61,550 bases of DNA, taken from contig BLSF01000114.1 of the NCBI GenBank assembly GCA_012862575.1, positions 1 to 61,550 on the forward strand, given 5' to 3'. Source of the stretch: Parietichytrium sp. I65-24A. Lineage: Eukaryota; Sar; Bigyra; Thraustochytrida; Thraustochytriidae. Shown here piece after piece: positions 41,240 to 50,422 of this stretch. The position numbers and the translations under genes are program-made. The stretch's first letter is position 1. Each line of letters starts with the position of its first letter. The notes below the pieces were generated by a model. It worked only from the letters and a program-made list of their open reading frames with translations, did not search any database and was not told where the DNA came from.

Positions 41240-44119
41240 TTAGGCACCTTGCCCCAAATACTTTTCAATGTCTTTGCTGGAGCGAAAGAGCCTCAGTTGT
41301 TCTCGAGCAGCCGACGCAAGCCCACCGTTGACGTACTTGATCGGGAGAGATTTTGATGATGATACTGTAAAGCCGGGATCGGAATCACTTTTGTTTTCTA
41401 TGTCGTGAACGACACGGGAGCTTCCATCGTATGGGACGGGACCGTCTTCGAAATCAACGGTGCTGTCCGTACCTTGACTGCCATCGCTGTCAAAAGTATA
41501 CTCTCCAAGTTCGCTCCTTGTGAGCTTTGTTGGCTTCGATTCGGCGAGGTTGCGGGGCAAAAAGCGCAGGCTCAGATTTGAGAGCGACAACTCTTTGCCA
41601 TGCTTGACACAGCAAGAATGAGAGGGCGTAACCACTTTCGACGCGACCGATCCTGGCGATGAAGCCGGCAGCTCTAAAGATTGGTGCCCCACATCAACTC
41701 TCAAGTCTGCGTTTATAGAAGCTTTACGTCGGGCGCGCGAGCTTGCAGACGGAGGTCTCGTAGCCTTTTTTGCACTTGGCCCAGTTGCGTGCCCCTTACC
41801 GCGCGTCTTCCCATTTCCTCTCGGCAACGTGTTGCTGCATTTTGATTTTGGCGATGCTGTGTTGGATTTCTCAGAGTCCAAATGCGATGCCGCTGCAGAG
41901 ATCTTGAAAGGCTTGCACACTGTCAACTCCGGGGTCCAACCCTTAGCTGTAATGACATCATTCCAGTACTGCTCCTGACGCATCTGGTCTTTCCGGGCTG
42001 CTCGAAGTCGCTCCACATGGGAGTTTACCGAAGTTGGATGAAACGGATCCTGGACAGCCGGCTTCTTGTTCATCTTGATCGTCTTTTTCGGTCCTTCGTC
42101 TGATGAGACTTGAGCAGACATCCTTCGTGCTCTCAAATTGTTATTTTCGAGGATCGCTTCCTCCTCCCACAGCATTTCCGTTCCGCTAGACGGGCGCGGC
42201 AAGTTATCGATCATGGCTTCCACACTTTGTCTATATTCGGCAGGAAGACTTGCAAGGAGCTTGACGAGTCTCAACGCTTCTTCGGATTCGTGTCTCCGTT
42301 CTTTTTCCAGCCGCGACTGAAGCCTGTCCAATTTGCCGGCATAATCGTTGAAGACTGGCTCAGGAGGGGATTCCAAAATTGGATTCTTCTCTGATTCACG
42401 GGCTTGTCGGGTTTGAGCGGTCCAGGCTTCTGTATGTTCCTTGTAATTTTGCTTCCTGGTTTGAGAAAGAATCTTGCGCGAATTCTCACTCACAAAGTCT
42501 TTCGCGGATGGAGCGCGGCAATTATCAGCAGGATCCTTTAAGATACCATTGTTTGGTCCCACCCAAAGCCCATAGCGCTGTTCCCTGATTCCCCACCTCT
42601 GGCCCCATGTATCGGATGCTTCTCTTGCGCTGGAGAGCATTTTCTTAGACCGCGAGGCTCTGCCGTTGCCGCTTTTGCGGAACAAAACATGATCTGGCAC
42701 TGCAAATGCCTGATCAAATAGCTCGTCCATCTCTTTCTCGAACTCTGCGGGGACAAAGTCGTCCTGGGCAGGTTTGCTCCCAACATTCGCCGGACGAGAC
42801 CCTTCCTTTCCTCGAGGAGCACCTTTCACACCTTGTGTGTTGGGTAGCCACTTTGCGTCCCCATTGCTATGTGAGATAGATTGCTCGACTTCTGCTATAA
42901 CGGCTTCTTGGCTTTCCTCTTGCTCTTGCTCTTCGCCGACTTTATCTCCCGTAACAGTAGTACCTCTGCCTCTGGGGCTAACTTCGGTTTCTAGGTCCAA
43001 GCCGAGTATACTCTTTTCCGAAGCAACTCCTCCTCCTGCCGCAGCGTCCTCCTTGTACCCTTTTGCCGAAGACGCGTTTGAAATAAAAGACGATTCCAGC
43101 AAATCGCCTCTTCTGCGAGAGCTCGCAGTTCCGCTGTCATTTAATATGGAGTAGAATCGCGCCTCTTTGGGAGTTGCCGGCCGCGAGAGCCTCTCTGTGC
43201 GATCGGCATCTAACTTTTGCTCCTCGTTCCTAGACGCGATTCTTATTTTAGAGCTCTCCGTTTCTCGAGTCAGGCGCTCTTCCAGGCACATCGAGAACAC
43301 GGCCCCATGGGCCGGAGACTCAGCCACCTGGTTAGGACCTTTCGAGGATCTCGCATCGGCCGCTTCCTGGACGTGGCGGGTCCAGCTCGACGTAGGCTTG
43401 AGCAAATTCTCGGGGACATGCACGGGAACCGACACAGGAACAGCCTCAAAACCAGGCGGTTCCGTGTTCCACTCCCTGTTGCGTCTCCTAATGCCCAGTT
43501 CGCGCGTCAGCTCCTTTTCACGGCTGGCCGAAGCAGCCGTGGGAACTGTGTACCTCGGCGAGTAGCCGTTTCTCCTGGTGGGCGGCACGAGCGTGGTCGG
43601 CCGATTCTCTTCGCCAGTCTCCTTCGCACCGTTCGCATGGTCCGGCCTCGACCCGGCTTGCGCTTGCACTTGCACTTCATTCTCCATCTCCGTCCTGCGC
43701 GCTAGCCTCGCCTTACCCCCAGCAACGCTGCGTCGCATGTTCTCCATCTCCGCCGCATACTCCCTGGCCGCGCTGCGCACTTTGCTCTCCGCGTTATCTT
43801 CGCCTCTTCGCGCCAAGTCCGCCTCGCGGTCCTCCATTTGCCCTCTGTCACCTCTGACATCTCTGTCCCGCTGTGCGCCCAGCCCCGCAGCCAATTCTCT
43901 CAGCCGCAAGATGTGCTCCGGCTCCGCCCCGTGTGCGTAAGAGTGGCGCCGCGTCCCCGCGGACCTGGGGCTCTCTGGTTCCGGTGAGAACAGCGCCGTG
44001 CGGTGGTACCTGAACGACGGGGAGGCGTCTCCATCCGGCATTTCGTCGGCACGCCGCATGCCGCCATGTGCCGCTGCCACCGAGAAAACTTCCGCGTCGT
44101 CGTCCGGCGGGAGGGACAT
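41240..44119 (-). CDS. Large charged, mostly disordered protein
   Basis: Single exon, 959 aa, ATG at 44119. I recognise no domain. The N-terminal half is rich in Arg, Glu, Ser and Pro with short helical charged segments (REYAAEMENMRRSV). About residues 455-660 are more ordered, with Lys/Arg/Glu-rich helices (DRLQSRLEKERRHESEEALR and RLVKLLASLPAEYRQSVEAM). The C-terminal third has basic nuclear-type stretches (KATRPPSASSRARRKAS). There is no signal peptide or TM helix. It may be a cytoskeletal or nuclear scaffold, but there is no direct evidence. The first about 200 codons are markedly GC-rich compared with the rest. Confidence 0.7.
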   Translation of the reverse strand: MSLPPDDDAEVFSVAAAHGGMRRADEMPDGDASPSFRYHRTALFSPEPESPRSAGTRRHSYAHGAEPEHILRLRELAAGLGAQRDRDVRGDRGQMEDREADLARRGEDNAESKVRSAAREYAAEMENMRRSVAGGKARLARRTEMENEVQVQAQAGSRPDHANGAKETGEENRPTTLVPPTRRNGYSPRYTVPTAASASREKELTRELGIRRRNREWNTEPPGFEAVPVSVPVHVPENLLKPTSSWTRHVQEAADARSSKGPNQVAESPAHGAVFSMCLEERLTRETESSKIRIASRNEEQKLDADRTERLSRPATPKEARFYSILNDSGTASSRRRGDLLESSFISNASSAKGYKEDAAAGGGVASEKSILGLDLETEVSPRGRGTTVTGDKVGEEQEQEESQEAVIAEVEQSISHSNGDAKWLPNTQGVKGAPRGKEGSRPANVGSKPAQDDFVPAEFEKEMDELFDQAFAVPDHVLFRKSGNGRASRSKKMLSSAREASDTWGQRWGIREQRYGLWVGPNNGILKDPADNCRAPSAKDFVSENSRKILSQTRKQNYKEHTEAWTAQTRQARESEKNPILESPPEPVFNDYAGKLDRLQSRLEKERRHESEEALRLVKLLASLPAEYRQSVEAMIDNLPRPSSGTEMLWEEEAILENNNLRARRMSAQVSSDEGPKKTIKMNKKPAVQDPFHPTSVNSHVERLRAARKDQMRQEQYWNDVITAKGWTPELTVCKPFKISAAASHLDSEKSNTASPKSKCSNTLPRGNGKTRGKGHATGPSAKKATRPPSASSRARRKASINADLRVDVGHQSLELPASSPGSVASKVVTPSHSCCVKHGKELSLSNLSLRFLPRNLAESKPTKLTRSELGEYTFDSDGSQGTDSTVDFEDGPVPYDGSSRVVHDIENKSDSDPGFTVSSSKSLPIKYVNGGLASAAREQLRLFRSSKDIEKYLGQGA

Positions 44120-45164
44120 TCTCGCGCGGCGAGCGCACCGAGGACCTTCCTGAACTAGGGTATCGTCTATACTATCACTGGGGGGCGCGGGGACACCATG
44201 CGCGGACTCGGAATGAATTTGTTTTTACTTTGTTGCAACTTGAACTTCAAGTTGTCTCAAGTTGCAACCGTCAGGGTCAGGAGTGTCAAGGGGGGGGCAA
44301 TTAGAGTTTGGTTTGATGGATGCTAACTGGAGGACATGGGCGAAGGGGAGCGGAGGTGCGGAGGAGCTCAAATTTCATGTATTCCCACTTGCAGTTCAAC
44401 ATTTTCTTATTCTTTGGTGTTGTTCACTCACATTTTGTACAAGTTTACGAGTACATGCGAGCTTTAATTCCTTAGTTTGTAGTTTGCTGTTGCGCCTTTG
44501 CTTTTGAGTTTTGATCAACATGGTAGGTTCAATTCGGAATTTCTAAAGCAATGCGAAACGTTGGAAGGTTCTCTCGATCGATCATGATAGCATGCAAAGC
44601 GTGCAAAGCGTGCGAGCGGTGCTCACAGTGTGGCCCAATGCTTCGGTGCGTCTCACGCCACCCACACTCAAGTTCAAGTCACTTGAAGACTGCAAACTGC
44701 AACCAACATTTCTTTCATCTATCATCCTATGTATCTACTCATCTATTACCATCCATCCAACCATCTCTGCAGAATCTGCAGTCGCGCACTGTTTGTGCTT
44801 TGCTGGTTTGTGGTCTACCTTACTTTTCTCCCAATAAAATAAATTCTGCGAAAAAATTAGGGAGAGTTTTTGGGGTATTGAGATTTTCTCGCACGGCGTT
44901 ACAGCTCCATCATGCAGTGCGATGTGATATGTGCGAGTGGACTGACTGTGAGTTGACGCAGCGGAAGGAAGATAAGTTTGGAAGCAGTCGGAAGAGTCGG
45001 AAGTGGCTGTGCAATAGAGTCGCTCGCCGCAAGCAGGCGTCCTCGCTCGCAAAGGCAGAAAAAGGTTGAGGCTGTGCAGCAGCTTTCCACGATTACGGGG
45101 GAAACTTCCCCGCCGGGCTGTGCGCTAAGGCAGAAGTTGGAGCTGAGACAATAGAGACCCAACC
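44120..45164. other. Divergent intergenic region with inverted repeats
   Basis: Upstream regions of the gene at 44119 (minus) and the MDP1-like gene (plus). Contains a strong inverted repeat (44232-44268), an 8-base G run (about 44290-44297) and a short GCGTGCAAA repeat (about 44590-44615). A 172-codon frame at 44551-45069 lacks recognisable features and is not called. Confidence 0.5.
44232..44268. repeat. Inverted repeat with two alternative stem-loops
   Basis: GTTGCAACTTGA (44232-44243) is perfectly complementary to TCAAGTTGCAAC (44257-44268). Its inner part CAACTTGA can instead pair with TCAAGTTG (44247-44254). The two hairpins exclude each other. It lies about 113 bp upstream of the start codon at 44119 on the minus strand. 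Confidence 0.85.
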
Positions 45165-45752
45165 ATGCGGCGACCGAGGATGATCGTGCTGGACCTTGAC
45201 GCCACGGTGTGGACGCCGGAGATGTTTCAACTGCCGTGCATGCCTTCGCACGCGCGGAAAGGACCGCTCGGCGACCTCGGGGACGGGTGCGTGGAGCTAA
45301 TGTGCAAGCAGGGGCGCAAAGGCGCCGGCGTAACCGTCTTCCCAGAGGCTCTGGCGGTGTTGCAGGAGCTGGCCACCGCGGAGGAGTGGGCGGGTAAGGT
45401 CAAGGTGGCCGCGGCGAGCTCCTCGCTGGAGCCGTCTTATTCGTTCGCATGTCTACGCGCGCTTGAAGTGCTGCCTGGCATGCCGATGGAGGCCTTATTT
45501 GAGCACGTGGCGATTGGCAGGGAAGGCGAGCTTTCCCCGGACAAAAAGACCCATTTTGAAAAGCTGCACAGGGAAAGCGGGGTACCCTACGAAGAGATGC
45601 TCTTCTTCGATGACTGCATCTGGGGCGATAATGTTGCCCGGGTAGAGCAAGTATTCGGAGTGGTCGGAGTGAGGACGCCTCAAGGTCTTACCGCTGAGCT
45701 CTGGAAAGAAGGCTTGCGGCTATTCGATGAAAAGCGAGCTTCTGAGTCCTAA
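45165..45752 (+). CDS. MDP1-type HAD phosphatase
   Basis: 195 aa, ATG at 45165; an alternative ATG at 45180 (MIVLDLDATVW) would also keep the domain. HAD motif I is LDLDATVW (nucleophile and acid/base Asp), close to the DLDYTLW signature of magnesium-dependent phosphatase 1. Motif II is AAASSSLEP. The motif III Lys is in SPDKKTHFEKLHRESG, and motif IV is MLFFDDCIWGDN. MDP1 family members are small Mg-dependent phosphatases acting on phosphotyrosine or glycated/sugar phosphates. The conserved HAD residues appear complete. Length is in the family range (about 160-200 aa). Confidence 0.85.
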   Translation: MRRPRMIVLDLDATVWTPEMFQLPCMPSHARKGPLGDLGDGCVELMCKQGRKGAGVTVFPEALAVLQELATAEEWAGKVKVAAASSSLEPSYSFACLRALEVLPGMPMEALFEHVAIGREGELSPDKKTHFEKLHRESGVPYEEMLFFDDCIWGDNVARVEQVFGVVGVRTPQGLTAELWKEGLRLFDEKRASES

Positions 45753-46386
45753 ATCTCATGTGTACAGTACCATGCATGCGTTTTGCTCACGCGATTCGAA
45801 GTCTATTACATTACATACCCATGCACGGGCAATTAATTACCATAAGTTGTAGCTCGAGACTCTGAAACTATGGAATGACAATTCTTTTTCTTGGCTTGGC
45901 GGCCACATTTATTTTCTCTATCCTATCCCAATGGCAAATGGTGGCGTGTTGCTGCCTTCCGCGCGCTATCTATACCTTCACACGTTCATCCTCGATGTCT
46001 AGAGAACGAAAGGGCTTCGACGTTCTCAAAACGTAATGTCCACATCACTCCTTACTAACAAACACATAGGCATATAGATAAGGTTAACCTCCAACGGATA
46101 CCATTTCCGACTTTCAGGGAGATAGATGTGCATGCAGAGGCGTTGAATGGACGTGTGGCGGTGGGAGCAGCTAAGGAGACCGCGAATGAATGCACAAGAG
46201 CCAAAGACCCAAAGAGCCCAACGTCCATGTAGACCGGTTGACGTGGGAATGCAGGCATCTACGATCTATGCCAAAGGCGAGTAGGTTGAGAGTGGTAGGA
46301 ATTCGGAACGGAATGAACGAAATGTCGCGGCACCGAATTGTGTATGAAAGCAATCCCCCAATTTGATTCGGAGATCAGTACCAGGA
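45753..46386. other. Intergenic region
   Basis: 3' flank of the MDP1-like gene and promoter of the secreted repeat protein; no further feature recognised. Confidence 0.5.
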
Positions 46387-47595
46387 ATGAGGTGTAGCGC
46401 TCTTTGTTTGCTTGTGCTCGCTGTGGCTGTAGGCCCGGCTCGCGGTGAGCAACACCATCCGGTCACTGCGTTGCGCGGGTCCAGGCGGCTGTCGGAAGCG
46501 TACAGCTCTTCGTCAGAATATTCCTCTTCGGAATATGGGTCATCATCATCAGAAGATGAAGAATACTCAAGCTCGGATGAGGACTATACCTCGAGCGATT
46601 CACAGACTTTGGCGCCAACCCCGGCACCAAGCACTCAAGCACCAGTGGTGACAACGCCTTCGCCGTCCAGCGCCCCGTCGAGTGTCCGGACGAGTGCCCC
46701 GACGCAGGTTCCAACTGAGACCGCATACACATCTACATCATCAGAGTATTCCTCGTCAGAGGACGGTCCTTCGTCAGAATATTCCTCTTCGGAGTATTCC
46801 TCGTCATCAGATTACTCAAGCTCGGATGAGGATTATACCTCAGGCGATTCACAGACTTTGGCGCCAACCCCGGCACCAAGCACTCAAGCACCAGTGGTGA
46901 CAACCTCTTCGCCAACCAGTGCCCCGACGAGCGCCCAGACGAGTGCCCCAACGCAGGTTCCAAGCGAGACTGCATACACATCTTCAGACTATTCCTCAAC
47001 GGAATACGGCTCCTCTGCCGACTATTCGGACTCGGATGGGGAGTACACCGACACTTCGGCACCTTCAACAGCACCGTCGACAGCTCCCTCGCCAACACCA
47101 ACTACCTCGAGTCCGTCTGTGGCACCCACCAACAAATCCACAGACGCACCAACAGAAAGTGATTCGGGTGACGATAAGGAGTACAGCGAGGACTATTCAA
47201 GCACCGGCATCAACTTCGATGATGGGTATTCCAGCACCGATGAGTATCTGGAAACGGATCCTTCGTACTCAAGCAGCGGGAGCGAGTACTCGGAGGAAGA
47301 GGGACATGTTGTCACCAACAGCCCGACTCTCACGCCGACCTTGAAACCGACCTCGGAACCAACCGTTTCGTCCACCAAGACACCGACAGTCTCGCCAACA
47401 GAAGCAATCGATGAAGAGTACACCTCCAGCGAAGCGCAGTACAGCAGCAGCGAGTACTCGTCTTCGGGAACCGACCAATACTCAAGCACTACCCAGGAGC
47501 TGGTCCCCACCTCGGCGCCAACCTTGCAGGTTGGAAACGAGACCTCGGAGGATGGCATGTATGAAGACTACACTTACAGCGAAACTTCGCCATGA
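46387..47595 (+). CDS. Secreted Ser/Tyr/Thr/Pro-rich repeat protein
   Basis: 402 aa from the ATG at 46387; eight codons upstream are open but begin with TTG. The start gives a signal peptide (MRCSALCLLVLAVAVGPARG). The mature part alternates two low-complexity types: acidic Ser/Tyr blocks (SSEYSSSEYGSSSSEDEEYS) and Pro/Thr/Ser/Ala blocks (LAPTPAPSTQAPVVTT). One full unit occurs twice in tandem (about 46545-46750 and 46800-46985), and partial units follow. There is no TM or GPI-type C-terminal hydrophobic segment, so it is probably secreted. The Pro/Thr/Ser blocks are likely O-glycosylated. The Tyr-rich blocks could be cross-linked (dityrosine) or sulfated. A cell-wall, mucilage or extracellular-matrix role is inference. 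Confidence 0.8.
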   Translation: MRCSALCLLVLAVAVGPARGEQHHPVTALRGSRRLSEAYSSSSEYSSSEYGSSSSEDEEYSSSDEDYTSSDSQTLAPTPAPSTQAPVVTTPSPSSAPSSVRTSAPTQVPTETAYTSTSSEYSSSEDGPSSEYSSSEYSSSSDYSSSDEDYTSGDSQTLAPTPAPSTQAPVVTTSSPTSAPTSAQTSAPTQVPSETAYTSSDYSSTEYGSSADYSDSDGEYTDTSAPSTAPSTAPSPTPTTSSPSVAPTNKSTDAPTESDSGDDKEYSEDYSSTGINFDDGYSSTDEYLETDPSYSSSGSEYSEEEGHVVTNSPTLTPTLKPTSEPTVSSTKTPTVSPTEAIDEEYTSSEAQYSSSEYSSSGTDQYSSTTQELVPTSAPTLQVGNETSEDGMYEDYTYSETSP

Positions 47596-48149
47596 TGAAG
47601 AGCTGCTGAAGATTGCAAATCTGAAAATCTGCAACTGAATGATAAAGTTCCGTCTCGGAAGAAACGTAATCGACCATGTTCACACCAACCAAGAAACAAC
47701 AAACAAAAAATTAGACAACACAATTTCACATTATCCAACAATTACAAAACAAAACCCACACCTTCTTCCGCAAGCCATGTTCACGATGTTCATGTCGGAA
47801 ACTCACTGCCACTGCGACACCTGTGACGCCTGCGACACCTGTGACACCTGACAATTATGAGATGAGATGTTGACGTTCATGTTCATGTTGAACATGTTCA
47901 TTGAAAGTGAGAGCACATGACCGTTACGACCCTCTGCTAGCTAGCGAGAAGCTGGCACATCAGTAGCAACCACCTCTTTTGTGCTCCTACACTTACTTCC
48001 TTACTCGCGCACCTTTCACTGACACACATCATCATCTTCAGCATTCTTCGGCAACAAGTCTATGATTATGACAGGAGGCTGCCCGGTGCGCTGGAGGAGG
48101 AGGGCGCTGTCAGACAGGGGCGGCGAAGTTGGAAGAGAGGAGGAGGGAT
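47596..48149. other. Intergenic region with 9-bp repeat and near-palindromes
   Basis: Holds about five copies of a CTGYGACRC-type 9-bp unit (about 47810-47851) and a GTTCATGTTGAACATG near-palindrome (about 47877-47903). No gene supported. Confidence 0.5.
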
Positions 48150-50246
48150 ATGCAGGAGGCTGTGTCGCGGCTGCGAAGTCTGCGAGAAGAGTATGCGTCC
48201 CATCAGCAGCATGGGCGTGAGCGACATGCGCTGAAGGCTCTCGCGGCAGCTTGCCAGCTCAAACGAGACTTGTTTGGGGCCAAGTCCAAATGGACCAAAG
48301 CAACGGAAGCTGACTTTGTGAGGTGTGCAAACGTCGTCGGAGCAAAGATGCTTCGCTGTGGCAGAGCGGAGGCGGCCTCAAAGGTACTATTAGAGGCGCA
48401 TAATGTCATTCGGACGGACCCGGCAGCTCGGGTCGCCACATTAAACAATGTAGGGGTTTGTCTCTTTGCACAGGAGATAGTGGACGATGGTCTGTCGTTT
48501 ATCAAGGAAGCAGTCCAAGTGAACACAAAGCCAGGGAAAAGACGACGAGCAAAGGACCAAGCCGGAAGTGAATCATTCTTTCTTGCAGAGACACATCTGA
48601 ACTTCGCGTGCTGCTTGTTTCAGCTAGGGGAGCTGGAGCTCAGTGTAAAGCATGCACAGCAAGCAGTGAAATACGGCCAAGAGCAGCTTGCAGATGTGTT
48701 AAAAAACGGATTGGCACAGGTCTTTTTTCGGGAATCTGCTCTCGTGCTTCTATTGAGTTACCATGCACTGGGGGTAACACTTCGAGAATACGGTTTTCAG
48801 ACCATCGGAGTCGTTCAAGATCCTTCCGACGAGGGAAGCGATGGCCTGTCGGTCTCAGGTGAGCGCGCTCTGCTTGGAGGTTTGAAGGTGCAATTGAACG
48901 CATTTAAACAAGCATCGCTTCTGGACTCTAGTATAGTTCGGCCGGAAATCAAAACTTCTTTGTGGGCCGCAATCCTCGGGACTTGTAAGATAGTGTATCC
49001 TGTTGTGCAAGAGCTGCTCCAGCTGGATGAGAGCCATCACCGAAAGGAGCAGTTGGAACTTTACAACATCGCCAGAGTCCAGATCTCGAGCACTAAAATA
49101 CAGCATGTGGTGCGGCAGAAGCAGCTCAAGCAAAAAACTCGGGGTGCCATATCGATACAGCGGCGGTACAAAGCCCACGCAGCCAAACAAATGGAGGAGA
49201 AAAATAAGGCGGCTTTGACCTTGCAGTCCCACTTTCGCGGCTGGCAAGCACGAACTGCAACTAGGCTTCTCCGAGATCAGCCGGTGATATTAACTTCTCC
49301 TCAACGGCGCCAACAGAGGAAGAAGAAAGAAAAGAAGAAGCGCGAAAAACTCGTGCGGGCCAAAGCAGAGCGAGAGGCAAGGAGAAGCATAGAAAGATTG
49401 GAGCAAGACGCCTACTATGATCAAAAGCAGAAGATCGTAGACGAGGAAATGGTGGTGAGGCAGAAGCAGAGAGCAATTTTGGCAGAGAGCGCTCGGCTGA
49501 GGGAGGCAGAAAGGAATGTAAAGGACTTGATTGCTCGCCGGAGGGCAAGTCAGCTTTCGCCAAACGGCCAAGACCTGCTGGACAAGAGCATTTCACGATG
49601 GCATGAGGCGCAGCGGATCCGCAGAACTCGTGCGATTGATGCATTTTCGACTTTGAAACAAAACAAAAACGACCCTCTGGCGGGAGAGTACGAAAAACTT
49701 GCCAGCAGCGCGCCAGTTTTTGCTGCAGAGATAGTGCAAGCAACCTGGAGGGGGTTTGTTGCCCAGCGAGATTATAACTTGGTGCTTGATCACGTGCGAA
49801 ACCTCCAGGAAACGTTTCGAAAATATATGGAACGCCGAAATCAGAAGCTGAAAGGGATTGCACAGGCCATATTGCTGGATTTCAGAGTTTGTGTAATCCA
49901 GCGATTGTGGCGCAAAAAGCACATTGAGAAGATGGGGCGAGCTGCTCGCTCAATTCAAGTTGGGTATAGGAGACGGAAAGAGCGAGACCACGTTCGGCAA
50001 CTCGAGACTAGCGCGCTGACAGTTCAAAAGGTGTACAGGGGTCATCGGCTGCGAAAGCAGATGCGAAACACCGAAACAGAGTTTGATGAAAAAGTCGTAA
50101 AGTTGCAGTCATGGGTTCGAGGAAAGCAAACGAAACGAAGAGTCGAGAACATGCGCAGAGCACAGCAGGAAGAATTGGAAGCCATTCGGATGCAATTGCA
50201 TGTCGGCATTCAGAGTGGGCAGAGACGGTCACACAAACGAGAGTAG
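48150..50246 (+). CDS. IQ-motif (calmodulin/centrin-binding) protein with TPR-like N-terminal half
   Basis: 698 aa from the ATG at 48150; an upstream ATG at 48062 is out of frame. Residues about 1-300 are paired helices with TPR-like features (AATLNNVGVCLF-type and SKVLLEAHNVI helices). The C-terminal half carries seven IQ motifs at about 332, 354, 527, 581, 599, 623 and 649, for example ISIQRRYKAHAAKQ, LTLQSHFRGWQAR, IVQATWRGFVAQRDYN, SIQVGYRRRKERD and LTVQKVYRGHRLRK. A strongly basic coiled-coil region (KKEKKKREKLVRAKAEREAR) lies between IQ 2 and IQ 3. IQ motifs bind calmodulin, centrin or myosin light chains, commonly Ca-independently. A cytoskeletal or spindle scaffold is the likely role, but the family is not identified. 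It converges with the multi-TM gene ending at 50423. Confidence 0.85.
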   Translation: MQEAVSRLRSLREEYASHQQHGRERHALKALAAACQLKRDLFGAKSKWTKATEADFVRCANVVGAKMLRCGRAEAASKVLLEAHNVIRTDPAARVATLNNVGVCLFAQEIVDDGLSFIKEAVQVNTKPGKRRRAKDQAGSESFFLAETHLNFACCLFQLGELELSVKHAQQAVKYGQEQLADVLKNGLAQVFFRESALVLLLSYHALGVTLREYGFQTIGVVQDPSDEGSDGLSVSGERALLGGLKVQLNAFKQASLLDSSIVRPEIKTSLWAAILGTCKIVYPVVQELLQLDESHHRKEQLELYNIARVQISSTKIQHVVRQKQLKQKTRGAISIQRRYKAHAAKQMEEKNKAALTLQSHFRGWQARTATRLLRDQPVILTSPQRRQQRKKKEKKKREKLVRAKAEREARRSIERLEQDAYYDQKQKIVDEEMVVRQKQRAILAESARLREAERNVKDLIARRRASQLSPNGQDLLDKSISRWHEAQRIRRTRAIDAFSTLKQNKNDPLAGEYEKLASSAPVFAAEIVQATWRGFVAQRDYNLVLDHVRNLQETFRKYMERRNQKLKGIAQAILLDFRVCVIQRLWRKKHIEKMGRAARSIQVGYRRRKERDHVRQLETSALTVQKVYRGHRLRKQMRNTETEFDEKVVKLQSWVRGKQTKRRVENMRRAQQEELEAIRMQLHVGIQSGQRRSHKRE

Positions 50247-50422
50247 TCTTTGCTTGCTCACAGTTTATCTTGATGTTAAAAAAGAGAGCCAGAGGTCTTT
50301 TGACATGACCGCTACGAAAAAGTGAAACATACATTATCCAGCAACAAATACGTAGAATTGTTGTGCACAAAAAAGTCAATCATGTACAACGATACACTGT
50401 AATCAAGAAATAGAATTGAGTT

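Noticed and set aside
43217-43940. Forward frames of up to 162 codons inside the charged protein gene
   Set aside because: GC-rich antisense shadows without domains.
44551-45069. 172-codon forward frame with Cys pairs (KACKACERC)
   Set aside because: The Cys pairs come from a short GCGTGCAAA repeat; no domain and poor start context, so treated as upstream DNA of the MDP1-like gene.
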